DNA of 64,000 bases from Arenicellales bacterium (GTDB lineage Bacteria > Pseudomonadota > Gammaproteobacteria > Arenicellales > JAHEKD01): contig JANQSD010000017.1 in the NCBI GenBank assembly GCA_028284225.1, forward strand, positions 48,677 to 112,676, given 5' to 3'. The notes beneath the pieces are model-generated. The model did not search any database and was not told where the DNA came from. It saw only the letters and a program-made list of their open reading frames with translations. The translations under genes were made by a program, and so were the position numbers. Below are positions 59,952-64,000 of the stretch, piece after piece; positions within the stretch are counted from its first letter, which is position 1, and every line of letters starts with the position of its first letter.

Positions 59952-61256
59952 TTAAATGACTTTGCGTTGGTTAGACGCAGGGATGTTTAATTGTTCACGA
60001 TATTTATTTACAGTGCGTCTGGCGATAACAATTCCTCTTGTTTTTAACTCTGACACTATCTTACTGTCAGACAGGGGTCTTTGTGAAGGCTCATTTTTAA
60101 TTAAATTTTTGATTATTGACTTAACCGCTTCATTTGAAAGGGATTTTTCATTATTAATTTTTATTGAGCCGGCTAACAGTTGCTTCATCGGGATAACGCC
60201 GATAGGCGTTTGCAAATGCTTATCACGTATAGCACGGCTGACAGTAGAAACATGAATCGCCAGAACCTGTGCAATTTGTTTTTGCTTCAATGGTTTCAAT
60301 GACTGGGGGTCAGCATTGTCAAAATAGTCAAGTTGATGCTCAGTCATATATTGGGCGACGGACATAAGTGTTTTATTACGCTGAACCAATGCATTAAGCC
60401 ACCACTTGGCTTTATCAAGATTTTTCCTCAAATAATCCCGATCAGCACGATTGTTCGAAGATTTTAATAAGTCAATATACTGTTGATTTAATTCTATGCC
60501 GCGATTAATAGACGGATTCATATGGAGTAAAAGCTTACCCTCAGATTTGGTTACTATGATGTCAGGTTGAACATAAATAGTGGGTTGTTGATCGAGTGCT
60601 TTGCCAGGTGCCGGGTCGAGCTGTTGAATCAAATTCAAAGCCTGATCAAAAATTTCACTATCAATGTTAAGTGATCTTTGTAGCTGTTGTTTATTGTTGC
60701 TCAACAACTCTAGATACTGACAGATCTGCAACGCTATAGTCTTCAGTTCGCTATTTACTTTTTGTTGTCTGATTTGCAGGCTTAGACATTCAGTTAAATT
60801 TCGGCAGCCGATGCCTGCAGGATCAAGCTGTTGAATAATACTAATGCTCTGATTGATACGTTCATTATCAGCAGTGATACCTTCATCTGTACACACTTGA
60901 ATTAACTCATCTGTGGTTGAGCGCAAATAACCATCATCATCAATTTGTGAGATAACGATACAAGCAATTACGTAGCTTTGGCTGTCAAGGTTGAGATAAC
61001 CAAGTTGCTTGATTAAGTAATTTTCCAGTGTTAGTAATTTGCTTTCAGGTTGATTTTCCAGCCAAGCCAAATAATCATCGTTCAATGAGGAAGTTTGATA
61101 GGTTTTAGATTCTTGCAGTAACGGGTTAGTTAGCAAGGTTTCATCAATTTCTTTGCTTAACTCTTTCGCACCAAGCTGCAACATGCGAATGGTGTGTCTG
61201 ATTTGTGGAGTAAGTGCAAGCTGTTGCTGTGTGCTGAGTCTTAAACTAGGTTTCAT
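59952..61256 (-). CDS. rpoN: RNA polymerase sigma-54 factor
   Basis: About 434 residues, a little shorter than E. coli RpoN (477). Region I: LSTQQQLALTPQIRHTIRMLQLGAKEL. The core-binding region contains DPAGIGCRNLTECLSLQIRQQ, and the DNA-binding region includes KQIAQVLAIHVSTVSRAIRDK (HTH) and the C-terminal RpoN box ARRTVNKYREQLNIP. The acidic region II appears shortened, which explains the lower length. I start at ATG 61256, five codons inside a TTG-opened frame, because MKPSLRLSTQQ matches the family N terminus. lptB is not found upstream. Confidence 0.93.
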   Translation of the reverse strand: MKPSLRLSTQQQLALTPQIRHTIRMLQLGAKELSKEIDETLLTNPLLQESKTYQTSSLNDDYLAWLENQPESKLLTLENYLIKQLGYLNLDSQSYVIACIVISQIDDDGYLRSTTDELIQVCTDEGITADNERINQSISIIQQLDPAGIGCRNLTECLSLQIRQQKVNSELKTIALQICQYLELLSNNKQQLQRSLNIDSEIFDQALNLIQQLDPAPGKALDQQPTIYVQPDIIVTKSEGKLLLHMNPSINRGIELNQQYIDLLKSSNNRADRDYLRKNLDKAKWWLNALVQRNKTLMSVAQYMTEHQLDYFDNADPQSLKPLKQKQIAQVLAIHVSTVSRAIRDKHLQTPIGVIPMKQLLAGSIKINNEKSLSNEAVKSIIKNLIKNEPSQRPLSDSKIVSELKTRGIVIARRTVNKYREQLNIPASNQRKVI

Positions 61257-61271
61257 ACTAAGCTGAATCAA

Positions 61272-61705
61272 TGATGCTAGTGTTAAATTTAGCAGAATAA
61301 GTGCTCAATAATAAACACATTAGTTCGAATCCAGTGAGGAAACTATTTAGGCTAAAGTTAGTAATCCTTTTAAAAATGTTTAGTCATTCAGCAGCTAAAA
61401 AATAATTTTCATTAAAAATATTTAATAGAAATGGTTTGGCATTCATCCCCATTAAGTATTGACAAACCGCGAAAAAAGGAGCAGGGTTGTAACGTAAAGT
61501 TTTTAGTGACTTTGTTTTTTAAAATAAACAAAAATTACCGTACATGAAGGATGATGGTCAGAAAGAATATTAACGAACTGGCTAAGTATGAGGGGTAACC
61601 TCCTTTAGCTATGACAGATAACGTACTCACTGAGAGTGGAATGTTGAACTCAGGGTCGGCACTGGATTCAATGTTTAATAATTAATTATTAAACCTGTGG
61701 GGGGA
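61272..61705. other. 434-bp non-coding region between rpoN and the surface protein
   Basis: AT-rich and without a credible ORF on either strand. Around 61592-61605 AGGGGTAACCTCCT forms a small dyad, and ACTCACTGAGAGT (61626-61638) another. The last 30 bp hold a perfect 20-bp palindrome and the ribosome binding site of the next gene. A TTGACA box at 61459-61464 lacks a good -10 partner. It should contain the divergent promoters of rpoN and the surface-protein gene. Confidence 0.6.
61674..61693. promoter_or_regulatory. Perfect 20-bp palindrome before the surface protein gene
   Basis: TTTAATAATTAATTATTAAA at 61674-61693 equals its own reverse complement and ends 12 bp before the ATG, just before the GTGGGGGGA ribosome binding site. 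It is placed to be an operator that would block transcription, or a hairpin that would block translation. Confidence 0.45.
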
Positions 61706-64000
61706 ATGATGATTAGGTCTCGCATTGTCGTAACTAAGCTGGAATGTAACAGCTTGATTCAAATTTATCACCGAAATCTGATGCATGGCATATTAAAGTC
61801 AGCATTATTGATGGTCTTCTTAATGGGGTCTGCTATCACTCATGCAATAGATTCATTAGAATTTATTGATGTCAATGGCGTATGGGGTGGCGCAACAAAT
61901 CCTGCTAACCCAACCGGTGAATATTATTGTACGGAGGATGGTGCGGCAAATAGTGACCCGCCGAACCCGGTTGAAGATACCGCCGGCAATCCGAATTGCG
62001 GCAATGTGCCGAATGCATTGAACCAGTCCCCTTTGCCGGAAGTGGAAAATCAGTTCCGTAATGGTGCCCCAGCTAATGTTAATTCCCGTTCGGGTTTCGG
62101 TTTTGACGGCACAATTGCACCGCCAAACACAATATTTGGTTTAGGGTTTCTGGAGTTCGGGCGCCTTACCCATTATAACAATCCGATTACCGGTACCGTA
62201 ATTGGTGATATCACTCTCAACACGGAGTTTAATTTTAATGATATCTCCCAGTGTGATGCCATGGGAAATCCTATTGTTACCCCTGTCTCAGTGACTCCGT
62301 CATTTAATGTCAATCTTGACGAAACTACAAATACTCCACCTTGTGCATTCGGTGCAACTAACGGGCCTTGTGATGACCGCACCGTGGTTACTGTTAATCT
62401 GCCGGTACCCACGGTTACAATAGGCGTGACAACCTTGTCGATAGATTTGAATGCTTTCTCGGAACTGACACCGGCTGGTTTTTGTGATTCAGATAATTTA
62501 ACAAACGAATTTGTCACAGGTGAGGGTCTGTCCACTGTTAGTTGTGTTTTCGGCAGGGCATCACCCGGTACTTTGACAATCAACAAAGTCTCTGAAAATG
62601 GTGATAATATCTTCGATTTTCGTTGGCAGGAGACGGGCCAGTCTTGCCTTACTCAGGGGCAGCTAATTCCGGGCACAGAGGTACTGGAAAATGCTGCAAC
62701 AACCGGGGCTTCCCCTGGTGTCAGCGGTACCGGTCAAGTTAGTGTACCGGATTTTTTCGACCCCATGAATGAAATAACAACTTTCCCATTAACACCTGGT
62801 GTCTATGAGCTTGAGGAGATAATGCCCAGTGATCCGCAATGGGAATTTGTTTCCGTAAATTGTACTACCGATATACCTACTGGTGATACTTCAGACTTTA
62901 CCCCTGATCCGGCTACACCTACTCTTGTGCAACTGGATATGGACTCAAGTGAAAATATTGTCTGTACCTATACCAACAGGAGGATTGTTGATTTTGGTGA
63001 CGCACCTGATAGCTATGTTACCCTGGAGGCGTCTGGTGGCCCCATACACGTCACTACAACGGATGGTCCGTTTATCGGTAACACCGCACCGGATATCAAT
63101 TTTGATGGTATCCCAGCAGCGGCAAATGATCCTCCAGTTGGCGATGATAATGACAATATCAATGATGAAGATACAACACTAATCCTTCAACAATATAACG
63201 GCAATGGCATTTATCGAGCCTCTTTCCAGGTTGATAATTCAGCCTCCACAAATCCCGCTGTATTGGCGGCTTGGATAGATTGGGGTGCAGATGCATTGAC
63301 ACCCGATAATTCTTTCTTAGAGGCTTCTGATCGATCCGATGCGTCTATTGTTGCTTTTTCGTCAGCTACACCGCAATGTACTGCTAGTCCGATTTATAAT
63401 GACGACACCTTCAGCACAGGTAACATTCCAGCCGGTTGTGCCGGTATTGCAACTTTGCAGTGGTCGGATGTTCCTATGCTCAATGCCAACCCTCAAGCCT
63501 CGCTTGATACATATATCCGTGCTCGTATTACAACCGATACAAGCAGTGGGTTCTTTGACGATAATTCACCTTCTCCTATAGGTGTGGCTAATGATGGAGA
63601 AGTCGAAGATCATGCTATTTCACTTGTAGTTACTCCTGTAACGCTTTCCCATTTCGACAGTACCCGCAGTGGCGATTGGGTTGAGGCGAACTGGGGGACA
63701 AACAGTGAACTGTTTAATGTCGGGTTTCAACTGTGGGGGTTAGACGGGTTTGACGGTGAGTGGGAGAAACTGCATAACTGGTTAGTTAAAAGCGGTAGTG
63801 GTAATGCGGTGGAACCGCAGAGTTACCGTAAACGTGCACGTATTCCCGGCCGTATCCGTGAGTTAGTGGCGTTAGGGATCTCCAGTGTGGATGCCGACGG
63901 GCGTGAACATTACTACGGCCCGTTTGAAGTGAACACCGCGTACGGTGAGTTAGGGGATTTAGAACCGATTGCCTGGGACCATATTCGCACCCAGCTGGAT
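61706..64000 (+). CDS. Large secreted surface protein with GEVED-type domain (3' end outside window)
   Basis: At least 765 residues, open to the window end. The ATG at 61706 follows a strong GTGGGGGGA site; a ~50-residue N-terminus holds a hydrophobic signal (LLMVFLMGSAITHA). Next a beta-rich region (~55-220) with IDVNGVWGG, SRSGFGFDGTI and a stretch like choice-of-anchor K domains. A further domain (~290-430; TLTINKVSENGDN, FPLTPGVYELEEIMP) resembles prealbumin/SdrD-like repeats. Then comes VDFGDAPDSYVTL ... DGEVEDHAISLVV, the GEVED module (~430-645). The last part (LSHFDSTRSGDWVEANWGTNSE) resembles the beta-sandwich region before C-terminal sorting signals. Adhesin or matrix roles are possible. 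Confidence 0.8.
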   Translation, partial: MMIRSRIVVTKLECNSLIQIYHRNLMHGILKSALLMVFLMGSAITHAIDSLEFIDVNGVWGGATNPANPTGEYYCTEDGAANSDPPNPVEDTAGNPNCGNVPNALNQSPLPEVENQFRNGAPANVNSRSGFGFDGTIAPPNTIFGLGFLEFGRLTHYNNPITGTVIGDITLNTEFNFNDISQCDAMGNPIVTPVSVTPSFNVNLDETTNTPPCAFGATNGPCDDRTVVTVNLPVPTVTIGVTTLSIDLNAFSELTPAGFCDSDNLTNEFVTGEGLSTVSCVFGRASPGTLTINKVSENGDNIFDFRWQETGQSCLTQGQLIPGTEVLENAATTGASPGVSGTGQVSVPDFFDPMNEITTFPLTPGVYELEEIMPSDPQWEFVSVNCTTDIPTGDTSDFTPDPATPTLVQLDMDSSENIVCTYTNRRIVDFGDAPDSYVTLEASGGPIHVTTTDGPFIGNTAPDINFDGIPAAANDPPVGDDNDNINDEDTTLILQQYNGNGIYRASFQVDNSASTNPAVLAAWIDWGADALTPDNSFLEASDRSDASIVAFSSATPQCTASPIYNDDTFSTGNIPAGCAGIATLQWSDVPMLNANPQASLDTYIRARITTDTSSGFFDDNSPSPIGVANDGEVEDHAISLVVTPVTLSHFDSTRSGDWVEANWGTNSELFNVGFQLWGLDGFDGEWEKLHNWLVKSGSGNAVEPQSYRKRARIPGRIRELVALGISSVDADGREHYYGPFEVNTAYGELGDLEPIAWDHIRTQLD

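Noticed and set aside
61650..61672. Possible sigma-54 promoter (GGCAC...) before the surface protein, next to rpoN
   Set aside because: The -24 GG is followed at the required distance by AA and not GC, so the invariant -12 element is missing.
62173..62586. 137-residue minus-strand ORF within the surface protein
   Set aside because: Antisense to a continuous, signal-peptide-bearing reading frame with recognisable modules.

Overview
The window looks like a chromosomal segment of a gammaproteobacterium of moderate to low GC, probably free-living and aquatic. The evidence is gene order and family content: ilvA/rpiA divergent, miaB-ybeZ-ybeY-corC-lnt, rpoN-hpf-rapZ, kbl-tdh, a TonB-dependent receptor and Sec/lipoprotein signals typical of a Gram-negative envelope. 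I cannot name a genus. I saw no tRNA, rRNA or CRISPR array.

Layout. 1-1868: ilvA (cut by the window edge) and rpiA. 1858-12595: a long minus-strand array. Read in transcription order it is a nitrilase, a large PLP decarboxylase, an ATP-grasp enzyme, a 46-residue ORF, a C45-type Ntn hydrolase, then a polyprenyl-phosphate sugar transferase and two membrane proteins, one GT-C-like. 12810-18066: gabD-gabT with a divergent LysR regulator, a HAD phosphatase and a ProC-like reductase. 18140-20418: a TPP riboswitch in front of a TonB-dependent receptor, so a candidate thiamin importer. 20570-22788: kbl-tdh threonine catabolism. 22871-29712: a polyphosphate/phosphate block (PPK1, small coiled-coil protein, Na/Pi symporter, Pit transporter, PPK2). 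29810-37250: FAD oxidase, haloacid dehalogenase, Lrp regulator, GlpD, a small ribbon-helix-helix protein, DgkA, a taurine:pyruvate-type aminotransferase and a UPF0173 hydrolase.

37287-50652 is the accessory heart of the window. After a 176-bp imperfect palindrome comes an alkB-like gene, then about 12.5 kb that holds a broken small gene, two small secreted proteins, a 2828-residue secreted SpvB/RHS polymorphic toxin, a candidate immunity gene and four further exported or anchored proteins. The last 55 nt of alkB recur, in frame and with only synonymous differences, at the far end of this block (50587-50641). The block therefore looks like an insertion or recombination cassette at the 3' end of alkB. 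No integrase is visible.

50621-61256 returns to housekeeping genes: a glutamine-amidotransferase-like protein, miaB, phoH, ybeY, corC, lnt, mgtE, rapZ, hpf and rpoN. It is interrupted by a MITE-like element (55185-55325), a LysE-family pseudogene and REP-like palindromes where ptsN would be expected. From 61706 to the window end runs a very large secreted surface protein with GEVED-type features, preceded by a 434-bp leader containing a perfect 20-bp palindrome.
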